Assembly: GCA_029098305.1 (NCBI GenBank)
Contig: JAQXOB010000009.1
Location: forward strand, 62,001 to 126,000
Source of the DNA: Clostridia bacterium
GTDB taxonomy: Bacteria; Bacillota; Clostridia; Oscillospirales; Acutalibacteraceae
Length of the DNA stretch: 64,000 nt
Direction of reading: 5' to 3'
The position numbers and the translations under genes are program-made. The notes beneath the pieces are model-generated. The model was given only the letters and a program-made list of their open reading frames with translations, had not been told where the DNA came from and ran no database searches. This document shows positions 7,651 to 16,029 of this stretch, in pieces. Every line of letters starts with the position of its first letter. Positions within the stretch are counted from its first letter, which is position 1.

Positions 7651-10281
7651 ATGAAATCATTGAAAAAGAGTGTGTCTATCGCTTTGATTTTTTCTATGTT
7701 ACTATGTTGCATTTGCAATAGCTTTTATGTAAGTGCGTTAGGCAGCTCAGAACCTGACGAACCTAGCTTAGGCACAGTATATAGTCCTGAAATGACACTA
7801 AATCCTACAACAGGATATATTAATGTAGATTACACTGCAGAGAGAATATCAGATGGTGACAAATTAAGCAAGAGAGGTGCTACTCTTCCGGAGAGCTATG
7901 ATTCACGTGAACTCAATAGGATTACACCTGTGCTTAATCAGGGAAGTTCTTCGTCCTGTTGGGCATATAGTGCCATAACTGTTTCTGAATCAAGCTTGAT
8001 TGCAGATAAAGGCTATACCCTAGATAATATTGATTTATCTGAGTTACATATGATCAACTATTCTTATTCGCACGCCTACGACCAGTTTGGTATGCTTGAT
8101 GGAGATTATTCAGAGACAGCATATGGGCCATATAGAACCGGTGGTATGCATTATATGACGTCTATGGCACTTGCTAGATGGACAGGCGTTGTAGATGAAA
8201 AGAAAAATCCTGAGTTTGCATATTCAAATATGTACTCAGAGTCTAATTTGTTTGAAAATTCAAAAGCATATTCTGTGAATGAAGCCCTTATGACCGAAGC
8301 TCGCTGGATATCTATGAAAGATGCTCCACACATTAAAAAGAATATTATGGATTATGGTGCAGGTGTATTGGCGTATTATTCCAGCAGTTCTTACATTAAC
8401 AATGCAACAGGAGCTTATTATTACAATGGTACAGCAGTGGCAAACCATGAAGTGACAGTTGTTGGTTGGGATGACAACTATCCTGTGGAGAACTTCCGCT
8501 CAAGATGTCGCCCTACAGAAAAAGGCGCATGGCTTGTAAAAAATAGCTATGGTACAGAATACGGCAATGATGGTTATATATGGATATCTTATGAAGATAA
8601 ATGCCTTGTTAGAGAAGATGCTTGTTTCTTTATTTATTCTAACTTAGACGATTATAAATACAACTATCAGTATGACGGCACAACTGCCTTTACAGATTAC
8701 GCAGAAAATGCATCAAGCAGTGGTATTTATGGCGGAGCATCTATGTCTAATGTTTACACAGCCAGAGGTGATCAACAGCTCAAAGCAGTTTCTTTCTTCA
8801 CGCGTCAGGCAAATGTAAGCTATAAAATCGAAGTTTATACCGGTTTATCCGAAAATGCACAATCACCAACAGAGGGAAATCTAGTACATACAGAGACCGG
8901 AAAAACCACATATTGTGGCTATCGCACAATAAATCTCAGCAAAGCTGTAAATATTGCTAATGGTGAAAAATTCTCTGTAGTGATCAGCCTTACAAAAGGT
9001 GAAAATGCGAAGGTATCTTTCCTTTGCGATATCACAGATGATATGAACTGGATAAAGTTTTATAACAAGGCAAATGCTGGCGAAAGCTATTTTAGCAGAG
9101 ATGGCAAAACATGGGTAGATGTAAGCGAGAAGCAGGGAGTAAACTTTCGTATAAAGGCTCTGGCTGTAGATATGCCTGAAGATACTACTGATTCAGACAC
9201 AGATTCAGAAAATAAGATATATTTTAAATATTATGGTAATGGTGGACTTACAGCAGACGGTGAGTCGGTGATAACAGATGGACCTTTTAAGCCATACACA
9301 GATGCAGAGGACGGAGATACCATAACTGCTATAAACAATTCATTTGTACGAGAGGGATATTCCTTTGTAACATGGAACACAAAATCAGATGGCACAGGTA
9401 CAAATGTATCTGAGGGCAAAAAGGTAATAAGTAAAAGTAATGTGAGCTTGTATGCTATTTGGGAGAAAGTAGAATCTGATTCAGAAGAAAACACCGAACC
9501 TGATACCACAACCGATACTTCTTCTGATACAGAAACAGACACTGACACTATAGTTGATACTGAGACTGATACCACAACCGATACTTCTTCAGATACAGAA
9601 ACTGACACTGACACTATAGTTGATACCGAAACTGATACTACAACTGATACAGCTACAGATACTGAAGACACCTCAACAGATGAACCAATTTCCTATACTT
9701 TGAGCTATAACCTTAATGGTGCATTGGGCGAGATAGCATCTCAACAAAGTGACGAAAATGGAAGGGTGACCATAACGGGGATTACCCCAATTTACCCTGG
9801 ATATATCTTTATGGGGTGGGGTGAAAAAACAGATGATGTTTCACCGACATATAATCCAGGTGATGAGTTGGAACTTAACGGTGACGTTACTCTTTATGCA
9901 ATATGGAAAACCGATGATATGAGCACAGACACAGATACATCTGATGATGTAATCATTATAGACGGACCGGAGGATTCAGATGACTCTGATGATATCCTGA
10001 TAATGGACGATTCTGACACAAGCACTGATCCTAAACCTGATAATACTGATTCAGATGATAAGGACACAGAGCTTTTACTTGGCGATGTTAATGGTGATAA
10101 CAAAATTAATATGGAAGATGTAACGGCTTTGCAAAAAATAATTGCTCTGCTTACAACTCATGAGAATTATGGACCAAAATCGTTGCGACAAAGTGATGTT
10201 AATCATGATTCTGAGGTAAATATGATGGATGTTGTCACAATACAAAAGTATTTGGCACAGTTGATAGATAGCTTTAAATAA
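7651..10281 (+). CDS. Secreted papain-family (C1) cysteine protease with lectin-like, InlB-type and dockerin modules
   Basis: 876 residues. After a signal peptide (about 1-30) comes a C1A peptidase domain (about 80-330) with the catalytic set intact: Gln97 and Cys103 (NQGSSSSCWAYS), His266 (ANHEVTVVGW) and Asn298 (VKNSYG). A beta-rich domain resembling the lectin-like module that follows clostridial C1 peptidases spans about 335-505. Two Listeria-Bacteroides (InlB-type) repeats follow, each ending in LYAIW, separated by a Thr/Asp-rich repeat linker. The C-terminus is a dockerin (DVNGDNKINMEDV; DVNHDSEVNMMDV). It probably degrades extracellular or host proteins while docked to a scaffold. The zymogen prosegment is short. 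Confident in the architecture; substrate unknown. Confidence 0.92.
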   Translation: MKSLKKSVSIALIFSMLLCCICNSFYVSALGSSEPDEPSLGTVYSPEMTLNPTTGYINVDYTAERISDGDKLSKRGATLPESYDSRELNRITPVLNQGSSSSCWAYSAITVSESSLIADKGYTLDNIDLSELHMINYSYSHAYDQFGMLDGDYSETAYGPYRTGGMHYMTSMALARWTGVVDEKKNPEFAYSNMYSESNLFENSKAYSVNEALMTEARWISMKDAPHIKKNIMDYGAGVLAYYSSSSYINNATGAYYYNGTAVANHEVTVVGWDDNYPVENFRSRCRPTEKGAWLVKNSYGTEYGNDGYIWISYEDKCLVREDACFFIYSNLDDYKYNYQYDGTTAFTDYAENASSSGIYGGASMSNVYTARGDQQLKAVSFFTRQANVSYKIEVYTGLSENAQSPTEGNLVHTETGKTTYCGYRTINLSKAVNIANGEKFSVVISLTKGENAKVSFLCDITDDMNWIKFYNKANAGESYFSRDGKTWVDVSEKQGVNFRIKALAVDMPEDTTDSDTDSENKIYFKYYGNGGLTADGESVITDGPFKPYTDAEDGDTITAINNSFVREGYSFVTWNTKSDGTGTNVSEGKKVISKSNVSLYAIWEKVESDSEENTEPDTTTDTSSDTETDTDTIVDTETDTTTDTSSDTETDTDTIVDTETDTTTDTATDTEDTSTDEPISYTLSYNLNGALGEIASQQSDENGRVTITGITPIYPGYIFMGWGEKTDDVSPTYNPGDELELNGDVTLYAIWKTDDMSTDTDTSDDVIIIDGPEDSDDSDDILIMDDSDTSTDPKPDNTDSDDKDTELLLGDVNGDNKINMEDVTALQKIIALLTTHENYGPKSLRQSDVNHDSEVNMMDVVTIQKYLAQLIDSFK
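9502..9633 (+). repeat. Tandem 66-bp repeat (two copies) coding a Thr/Asp linker
   Basis: Two consecutive 66-bp units differ at only a few bases and a partial third follows. Each encodes 22 residues of the DTTTDTSSDTETDTD type inside the protease linker, so copy number may vary between strains. Confidence 0.85.
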
Positions 10282-10362
10282 ATTTCATATTTATTTTAAT
10301 AAATTGTCCGAAAAATCAACTTAGAATTGTTTATATTATAAAGACAGCAAGGAAGTGAGCTT

Positions 10363-10911
10363 TTGCAGACTACTAATAGCACATTATATTCTGATTCCGA
10401 AAAGCTTGTAATGCTGTACCAAATGTATAAGGGCAAGTTATTTGCTATAGCATATTATTATTTGCATGATAAATATGATGCCGAAGATGCCTTGCAAATA
10501 ACCTTTGAAAAAATTATGAAAAATATGCATCTTGTGGGAGAGCCTGACAGTGTGCAGACCAGAGCATTGCTTTCTGTTATGGTGAAAAATAATTCTATAA
10601 ATATTCTCAACAAAAAGAAGAAAACGATGTTTATAGATGATGATAGCTATATATTGCAGATGTCTTCAAAAGACAATGTGGAAAGGCAAGTAGAAGGTGA
10701 TATAATTAAGCAGAGTGTTATCTCGGCTATTAATGAGCTTCCGAGCATCTATCGAGATGCACTTATGCTAAAATATATAAACGGCTTTGATATCACAGAG
10801 ATTGCTCAGGCACTTGATTCTAACTATCACACAATGCAAAAAAGATTAAAGCGTGGGAAAAATATTTTGATGGAAAATTTGAGAAAAAGGGGGATTGCAG
10901 ATTATGAATAA
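10363..10911 (+). CDS. ECF-type RNA polymerase sigma factor
   Basis: 182 residues. Region 2 is seen at about 20-55 (FAIAYYYLHDKYDAEDALQI), where the -10 element is recognised, and region 4 helix-turn-helix at about 125-175 (LPSIYRDALMLKYINGFDIT, then QKRLKRGKNIL). The linker between them is short, as in ECF sigma factors. A TTG start is used: GGAAGTGAG lies just upstream and no ATG precedes region 2. The stop overlaps the start of the next gene by 8 bp, the usual arrangement for an ECF sigma factor and its membrane anti-sigma factor. It lies among dockerin genes and might control cell-surface genes, which is inference. Confident in the class. Confidence 0.88.
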   Translation: MQTTNSTLYSDSEKLVMLYQMYKGKLFAIAYYYLHDKYDAEDALQITFEKIMKNMHLVGEPDSVQTRALLSVMVKNNSINILNKKKKTMFIDDDSYILQMSSKDNVERQVEGDIIKQSVISAINELPSIYRDALMLKYINGFDITEIAQALDSNYHTMQKRLKRGKNILMENLRKRGIADYE

Positions 10912-11842
10912 AAACTCAGAATTAAAAGATATATTCACTCAGTCATTTGAGCAAAGCTGGGAGAGTATAGACGATTCTGCTGCAATGCCCTCAGATGAAC
11001 TTGAAATGCGAATTCGTAGCATTGCATTTGCCAATGAGGATAGACAAGATAATAAGAAGATAATAAGATTTAATAAAGACTTTGGCAGAAGATTTTTGGT
11101 GGCTTGCATTGTGCTCACGTCAGCGATTATGATTTCTATGATCACGGCTCTCGGCACAGGAAGCGCAACTCTTGGCTGGAAATTCGAACTAACTCCATTT
11201 AGCCCAAGGATAGTTGTTGCACCAGTGTGTGATACCGATATCATAGACACAGAGGTAGAATATGGCGATATAAACGATATTGAGGATTCACTGCATAATG
11301 GAGGTATCGGTATAAATCCTGATATGTCTGATAAACAGCCTCAAACCGGCTCATCAGACCAAGAAACTGATTCTGCTATGTCTTCATCTGAGGGAGATAT
11401 CTATGAAAATGACGACTGTGATACTCAAGTTGATTTTGATATGGTAGTGAATTCTGATTTAGAGTGCGCCCCACCTGATGGAAGTAGTGCTGAATCGTAC
11501 TATGAAACTATTGAAAATACATATGTGCTCAAAACATTAGATAATTATGATCGTACATATTTTTATTCAAATGATTATGTGGTTATGATGGACTACGATT
11601 TGGAAACAGGAACAATCTCCTTTGCTCAAAGAGTTACATCTGTAAGCGAGTATGACTTTAGCGACAACACTATCAATTATTCAAAGATTGTAAAAGATGG
11701 AATAGAATATCTCTGCTGTGAGGGAAGGAGCAATGTGGTGCTGTGGAACTGCTATGGATATTCATTCTCACTTAGCTCTGAATCTTTCAGCTGTGACGAG
11801 CTGATAGAATATTCACAAAGCTTGGTCCGCTCTGAAGGATAA
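10904..11842 (+). CDS. Putative membrane anti-sigma factor
   Basis: 312 residues. A cytoplasmic N-terminal segment of about 60 residues, acidic and helical, is followed by a single membrane span (about 63-84, RRFLVACIVLTSAIMISMIT) and an extracytoplasmic part that is Asp/Ser-rich (about 110-200) and then folded-looking (YVLKTLDNYDRTYFYSNDY; SFSLSSESFSCDELIEYSQ). No zinc-binding HxxxCxxC anti-sigma motif is visible. The call comes mainly from the 8-bp overlap with the sigma gene and the topology. The ATG at 10904 is chosen over a TTG three codons earlier. The signal sensed is unknown. Confidence 0.6.
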   Translation: MNKNSELKDIFTQSFEQSWESIDDSAAMPSDELEMRIRSIAFANEDRQDNKKIIRFNKDFGRRFLVACIVLTSAIMISMITALGTGSATLGWKFELTPFSPRIVVAPVCDTDIIDTEVEYGDINDIEDSLHNGGIGINPDMSDKQPQTGSSDQETDSAMSSSEGDIYENDDCDTQVDFDMVVNSDLECAPPDGSSAESYYETIENTYVLKTLDNYDRTYFYSNDYVVMMDYDLETGTISFAQRVTSVSEYDFSDNTINYSKIVKDGIEYLCCEGRSNVVLWNCYGYSFSLSSESFSCDELIEYSQSLVRSEG

Positions 11843-11918
11843 TTTAGGATAAGAAGTTTTAGTTAATAAGGAAGGAACGCGGTATCATTAAATATTTTAT
11901 CACCGTGCGGCAATTGGT

Positions 11919-12314
11919 ATGTTTTTTAGGATAAAAAAAGTTGCTGTATCGGTACTTGCTATAATAATCTCACTTGTTTTTCTGCTGATGCCCGGCTTGC
12001 AGGCATCGGCAGAGGAGCATACACATATATTATCCCAGAATAAGTTCTCTCGTGAGACATTTGAAGAAAGCTACAGATATTATGGCGATCTCAATGCTGA
12101 TGGAGTGGTAAGTGTTCTGGATGTGGTGATAATGCAGAGAAAGATAGCAGGATTGATACAGTTCAAATATGAAACATGGAGAGAAGATTTCTGTGTGTCT
12201 GATTTGAATAATGATGCACAAGTAAATATGGAAGACGTAGTGCTATGCCAAAGGCGAATCGCTTTACTGATAAAGCGGTTTCCTGTTGGTGTGCTTTTTC
12301 ATAAATTAAGATAA
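11919..12314 (+). CDS. Small secreted protein made almost only of a dockerin
   Basis: 131 residues: a signal peptide (KKVAVSVLAIIISLVFLLMP, cleaved near ASA), about 20 residues of mature lead, then a dockerin at about 52-120 with repeats DLNADGVVSVLDV and DLNNDAQVNMEDV and helices RKIAGLI and RRIALLI. There is no attached catalytic or binding domain, which is unusual; it could cap or block cohesins. No strong ribosome site lies directly before the ATG; the nearest purine-rich stretch (AAGGAAGG) is about 45 bp upstream. It lies 76 bp after the anti-sigma gene and may belong to the same transcript. Confidence 0.75.
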   Translation: MFFRIKKVAVSVLAIIISLVFLLMPGLQASAEEHTHILSQNKFSRETFEESYRYYGDLNADGVVSVLDVVIMQRKIAGLIQFKYETWREDFCVSDLNNDAQVNMEDVVLCQRRIALLIKRFPVGVLFHKLR

Positions 12315-12339
12315 ATATACAGGAAGGATAAAAGATAAT

Positions 12340-12552
12340 ATGGATCAATCAAAAATAACAAGGATAAACGAGCTTGCAAAAAAAGCAAAAGCAGAGGGAC
12401 TTACAGATGCAGAAAAGGAAGAGCAGGCAATTCTTCGCCGTGAGTATATAGACGCTATGCGTGGCTCACTCGAAAGCACTCTTAGCAATACTTATATTAA
12501 ATCTCCGGATGGTAGCATGAAAAAGCTGGAGAGAAAGGGTAAGGACGAATAA
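12340..12552 (+). CDS. DUF896 (UPF0291, YnzC-like) protein
   Basis: 70 residues with the family hallmark: two helices starting RINELAKKAKAEGLTDAEK and continuing EQAILRREYIDAMRGS, then a C-terminal tail. Members such as Bacillus subtilis YnzC form a small two-helix bundle; the biochemical role is not established. The length fits the family (60-80). It follows the mini-dockerin gene by 25 bp and has a ribosome site (AGGAAGG) about 13 bp before the ATG. Family call is confident. Confidence 0.9.
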   Translation: MDQSKITRINELAKKAKAEGLTDAEKEEQAILRREYIDAMRGSLESTLSNTYIKSPDGSMKKLERKGKDE

Positions 12553-12606
12553 AAGCTTAATTGCTTAATCTAGGGGCTGTTGCACCAGAGGCAATTTGCA
12601 CAATTT

Positions 12607-12740
12607 AGCCTCCCTCTGATGAGGGAGGTGGCAAAACGAAGTTTTGACGGAGGGAGAGAAAAGATAAGAATCCTGCAAAAATGCAGTTTTTCTCTCCCTC
12701 AGTCTCGTTTCACTCGACAGCTCCCTCGTCAGAGGGAGCT
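12607..12740. repeat. MITE-like palindromic element
   Basis: About 134 bp with terminal inverted repeats (AGCCTCCCTCTGATGAGGGA at the left; the right end reads back as AGCTCCCTCTGACGAGGGAG) and a second nested pair (GGAGGGAGAGAAAA / TTTTTCTCTCCCTC). It is GC-richer than its surroundings and contains no gene; an apparent frame across it is only repeat. It resembles interspersed CCTCCCTC elements that I associate with Ruminococcaceae genomes. It fills the gap between the DUF896 and YlbJ-like genes. Confidence 0.75.
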
Positions 12741-12851
12741 GATTTTGATAACAACCTCGTTTATTTGTGCATATTAACCTTAATGCGACAGCTCCTTTTT
12801 TATTATGAATGGACAGCGTATATTTTTCATATTATTTATAGGTGATGAAAA

Positions 12852-13958
12852 ATGTACAAGGTGAAAAAAGCAAGTTTGGTTGGAATTATAGCAGGCTTTT
12901 TATTCTGCTTTTTGTTTGGATATGGGATTATCGTGTATCCTCAAAGAAGCTATGACGGAGCATATGAGGCGTTGATCAATTGTGGCAGGGTGCTGATACC
13001 ATCATTATTTCCGTTTATGGTGCTGTCGCAGTTTGCGGTGTATTCAGGAGTGGGCGATAGATTGTCACGTTTGTTCAAAGCGCCTGTCAGGATATTATTT
13101 AAGCTTCCGGAGTGTTGCGCTATTTGCATTATATTGAGCTTTATTGGTGGTTATCCTGTGGGTGCCAGAATGATACGCACAATGTATGCCAGAGGCGATA
13201 TTACACGTGAGCAGGCAGAGAGGATGTCCTATTTTTGCGTGGGAGCAGGCCCTGCATTTGTGATGGGCATGGTGGGTAATATACTGTTTTGCAACCAAAT
13301 GGTGGGTGTCGTTATATTTGTGTCACAGCTGGTGGCATCGCTGATTTTGGGTATTGCTCTATCTTTACGTTCAAAATACATACCTTCGGTTAGCACTAAG
13401 GTGAAAAAAACTGAGTCTTTTGCAGATTCAATTGTCTATGCTGTGAGTGATGCTTCGCAAGGCATGACTATAATGTGTTTTCTTGTAATATTGTTTGGAA
13501 GCGTTCTTGCGTTGCTTGATGGTGATTGGTTAGGCTACATTGAGGGTGCGTTGCATATGGATTTGGATAAGGTTAAGATGGCTATCTCCACAATTCTTGA
13601 GGTTACAAATGGATGCATATCTTGCTCTAAGCTGGGTGGTAGCGCAATTCTTGCCTCTTTTGCAGTTGGTTTTGGTGGATTGTGTGTTCATTTTCAAATT
13701 TTTGCTTCTTTGAGTGATCTGGAGTTGAACAAGGTTAAGTTTGTGTTATGTAGGTTTGTATCAGGAATATTAAGCGCGTTCTTCACATATATTTTATTTA
13801 AATTCTTGCCATATGATACGCAGGTGGCAGTTGTGTTTGGAAATGAAACAAAATTCACATCTGCTTCAAATTTACTTGCAGGGGTATCGCTCATTTTGAT
13901 GGTGGTGATATTCTTAGTGTCAATTGGCGGAAAAAATAATGGGCAAAGGAGAATATGA
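12852..13958 (+). CDS. YlbJ-like sporulation/nucleoside-recognition membrane protein
   Basis: 368 residues with about eight hydrophobic segments beginning at residue 8. It contains the nucleoside-recognition (Gate) type motif GGYPVGARMI and an FCVGAGPAFVMGMVGN segment typical of YlbJ, a sporulation integral membrane protein of Bacillus made in the mother cell. Length is slightly below Bacillus YlbJ (about 400). The transported substrate, if any, is unknown. The asparagine synthetase gene begins 3 bp after its stop, so they form an operon. Nucleoside or related transport is the alternative. Fairly confident in the family. Confidence 0.75.
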   Translation: MYKVKKASLVGIIAGFLFCFLFGYGIIVYPQRSYDGAYEALINCGRVLIPSLFPFMVLSQFAVYSGVGDRLSRLFKAPVRILFKLPECCAICIILSFIGGYPVGARMIRTMYARGDITREQAERMSYFCVGAGPAFVMGMVGNILFCNQMVGVVIFVSQLVASLILGIALSLRSKYIPSVSTKVKKTESFADSIVYAVSDASQGMTIMCFLVILFGSVLALLDGDWLGYIEGALHMDLDKVKMAISTILEVTNGCISCSKLGGSAILASFAVGFGGLCVHFQIFASLSDLELNKVKFVLCRFVSGILSAFFTYILFKFLPYDTQVAVVFGNETKFTSASNLLAGVSLILMVVIFLVSIGGKNNGQRRI

Positions 13959-13961
13959 TAT

Positions 13962-15785
13962 ATGTGTGGTATAGCAGGATGGCTCAGTGCAAACAAAGAT
14001 TTGTCACAAAAAACAGGTGTAATAGAAAAAATGAGCAAAACTTTGAAAAGACGAGGACCTGATGAGAGTGGAGTATATCTGGAAAATAATGTGTGCTTAA
14101 TGCACCGCAGACTCACCGTAATAGACCCTGACGGCGGAAAACAGCCTATGACAATAAGCTATGGAAATGAAACCTACACAATAGTATATAATGGCGAGCT
14201 ATACAACACCGAAGACATAAGAGATGAGTTGAAAAAGCTTGATATAGCTTTTAAAGGTCACTCCGATACGGAGGTGCTACTCTATACTTACATATGTTAC
14301 AAAGAAAAGTGTGTAGATAAGCTAAATGGTATATTTGCATTCGCTATATATGAGCATAACAGCAAGCGTTTGTTTCTTGCACGTGATCATGTGGGTGTTA
14401 AGCCACTGTTCTATTATCAAGGTGGTGAAGATTTTCTATTTGCAAGTGAATTAAAGGCTATTCTTACAAACGAGATATACACCGCACAAATAGATAATGA
14501 GGGATTGTGTGAGCTTTTCTTTATGTCGCCGGGCAGAACCTGCTCCAATGGTGTGTTTAAAGGTATCAAAGAGCTTTTGCCGGGAGAATGTGCATTCTAT
14601 ATTAATGGCAATCTGAAGCGAATGAGATATTTTTCGCTAAAAGCTCACGAACATGAGGACAATCTCTCACAGACAATCGAAAAAACACGTTTTTTGATAA
14701 AGGATGCCATAGAGAGACAGTTAGTATCTGATGTGCCGTTGTGTACATTTTTGTCCGGTGGGCTGGATAGCAGTATTATCACAAAAACAGCCTCTGATTA
14801 TTATAAGGAAAAAGGACTTGGAAGGCTGTCGTCCTACTCTGTAAACTATACCGATAATAAGAAATATTTTACAAAAAGCCTATTTCAGCCCAATTCTGAT
14901 GAAGAATATATTTCGCTTATGGCAGAATTTGCAGACACAAACCACACCGAGGTGGTGCTTGATAATGAAGAGCTGGCAGATGCTGTGATAGATGCCACAA
15001 TAGCCCGTGATTTGCCTATGATGGCAGATGTGGATTCTTCTATGTTACTGTTTTGTCGTGCTATGAAGAAAAAGCACACAGTGGCACTTTCAGGAGAATG
15101 TGCAGATGAGCTTTTTGGAGGGTACCCATGGTATCACAATAAGGAAATATTATTTGAAGAGTGTTTTCCGTGGTCGAGAAGTCTGGATATCAGGCGAAGT
15201 ATATTGAAAAAGGGATTTTTGCCACAAGGCGAAGAATATGTGCATCAAAGATACCTTGATGTGGTGAACGCTACAGACTATCTACCCACAGATTCACCAC
15301 TCGAAAAAAGAATGAGACAGATGTATTCGCTCAATTTTTATGGTTTTATGCAAAATCTTCTTGAGCGCAAGGATAGGATGTCTATGTATAGCGGTTTTGA
15401 AGTGAGAGTGCCATTTTGCGATAAAAGGCTTGTTGATTATTCTTTCAATATGCCATGGGGTTTTAAAGCACTTAATGGTAGAGAAAAGGGTATAGTGCGA
15501 ACAGCGGTGAGCGATATGTTGCCATATGATATCGTGTGGCGCAAGAAAAGCCCATATCCCAAGACACACAATCCTATATATATGAAAATAGTGAGTGAGC
15601 GTGTTATATCAATCTTTAAAAATGGCACGCCGATCGAAGAATATATCGACTTTGACGGAGTAAAACAGCTGATAGAGCATCCTGATGCCATATCCTCACC
15701 ATGGTATGGTCAGCTGATGAGAGCACCGCAGGTGCTAGCGTTTATAATACAGCTGGATTATTGGTTTAGAAACTATATTTTATAA
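13962..15785 (+). CDS. asnB: Asparagine synthase (glutamine-hydrolysing)
   Basis: 607 residues, full length. It makes asparagine from aspartate, ATP and glutamine in the cytoplasm. The N-terminal glutaminase domain begins with the catalytic Cys2 (MCGIAGW), with RRGPD and YNGELYN substrate motifs. The synthetase domain has the PP-loop SGGLDSS at 265-271 and SGECADELFGGY. It starts 3 bp after the YlbJ-like gene; Bacillus has a sporulation paralogue (AsnO), so a sporulation role is possible but unproven. The transcript probably ends near the inverted repeat at 15814. Very confident. Confidence 0.96.
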   Translation: MCGIAGWLSANKDLSQKTGVIEKMSKTLKRRGPDESGVYLENNVCLMHRRLTVIDPDGGKQPMTISYGNETYTIVYNGELYNTEDIRDELKKLDIAFKGHSDTEVLLYTYICYKEKCVDKLNGIFAFAIYEHNSKRLFLARDHVGVKPLFYYQGGEDFLFASELKAILTNEIYTAQIDNEGLCELFFMSPGRTCSNGVFKGIKELLPGECAFYINGNLKRMRYFSLKAHEHEDNLSQTIEKTRFLIKDAIERQLVSDVPLCTFLSGGLDSSIITKTASDYYKEKGLGRLSSYSVNYTDNKKYFTKSLFQPNSDEEYISLMAEFADTNHTEVVLDNEELADAVIDATIARDLPMMADVDSSMLLFCRAMKKKHTVALSGECADELFGGYPWYHNKEILFEECFPWSRSLDIRRSILKKGFLPQGEEYVHQRYLDVVNATDYLPTDSPLEKRMRQMYSLNFYGFMQNLLERKDRMSMYSGFEVRVPFCDKRLVDYSFNMPWGFKALNGREKGIVRTAVSDMLPYDIVWRKKSPYPKTHNPIYMKIVSERVISIFKNGTPIEEYIDFDGVKQLIEHPDAISSPWYGQLMRAPQVLAFIIQLDYWFRNYIL

Positions 15786-15813
15786 AGGAAAAAAATGTCA
15801 AAATAAAAAGATT

Positions 15814-15839
15814 ACATTTTGTCACTTTTGACAGAATGT
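15814..15839 (+). terminator. Weak terminator-like hairpin after asnB
   Basis: ACATTTTGTC pairs with GACAGAATGT (one wobble) around ACTTTT; a T run (TTTTTT) comes 9 bp later rather than directly. Confidence 0.35.
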
Positions 15840-15913
15840 TAAATAGTTTTTTGGTTATGTTGTATGTCAAAATAAATAATCTTTATATTATTTACTACAA
15901 AAAAAAATGCAAA

Positions 15914-15929
15914 TCGCCAAAATTGGCGA
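15914..15929. promoter_or_regulatory. Operator-like palindrome upstream of the opp promoter
   Basis: TCGCCAA-AA-TTGGCGA is a 7-bp perfect inverted repeat with a 2-bp centre, ending 17 bp upstream of the -35 box. The short centre suits a protein-binding site better than an RNA hairpin. The binding protein is unknown. Confidence 0.45.
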
Positions 15930-15946
15930 CCGAAAAGAGATTTAGA

Positions 15947-15975
15947 TTGACTTTTTTGCAATAAAGCGATAAAAT
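15947..15975 (+). promoter_or_regulatory. Sigma-A-type promoter of the opp operon
   Basis: TTGACT at 15947-15952 and TAAAAT at 15970-15975 with a 17-bp spacer, about 55 bp before oppA. Confidence 0.75.
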
Positions 15976-16029
15976 GTTAGGCAGAATAATCGAATGGAAT
16001 TATTCAAAATTAATTTTGGAGGTAAATCA

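Noticed and set aside
9231..9671. Minus-strand open frame rich in Ser and Val
   Set aside because: It is the mirror of the Thr/Asp-coding repeat in the protease linker; no ribosome site or family signature.
12580..12777. Open frame across the palindromic element
   Set aside because: It is entirely repeat sequence with no ribosome site and no protein-like composition.
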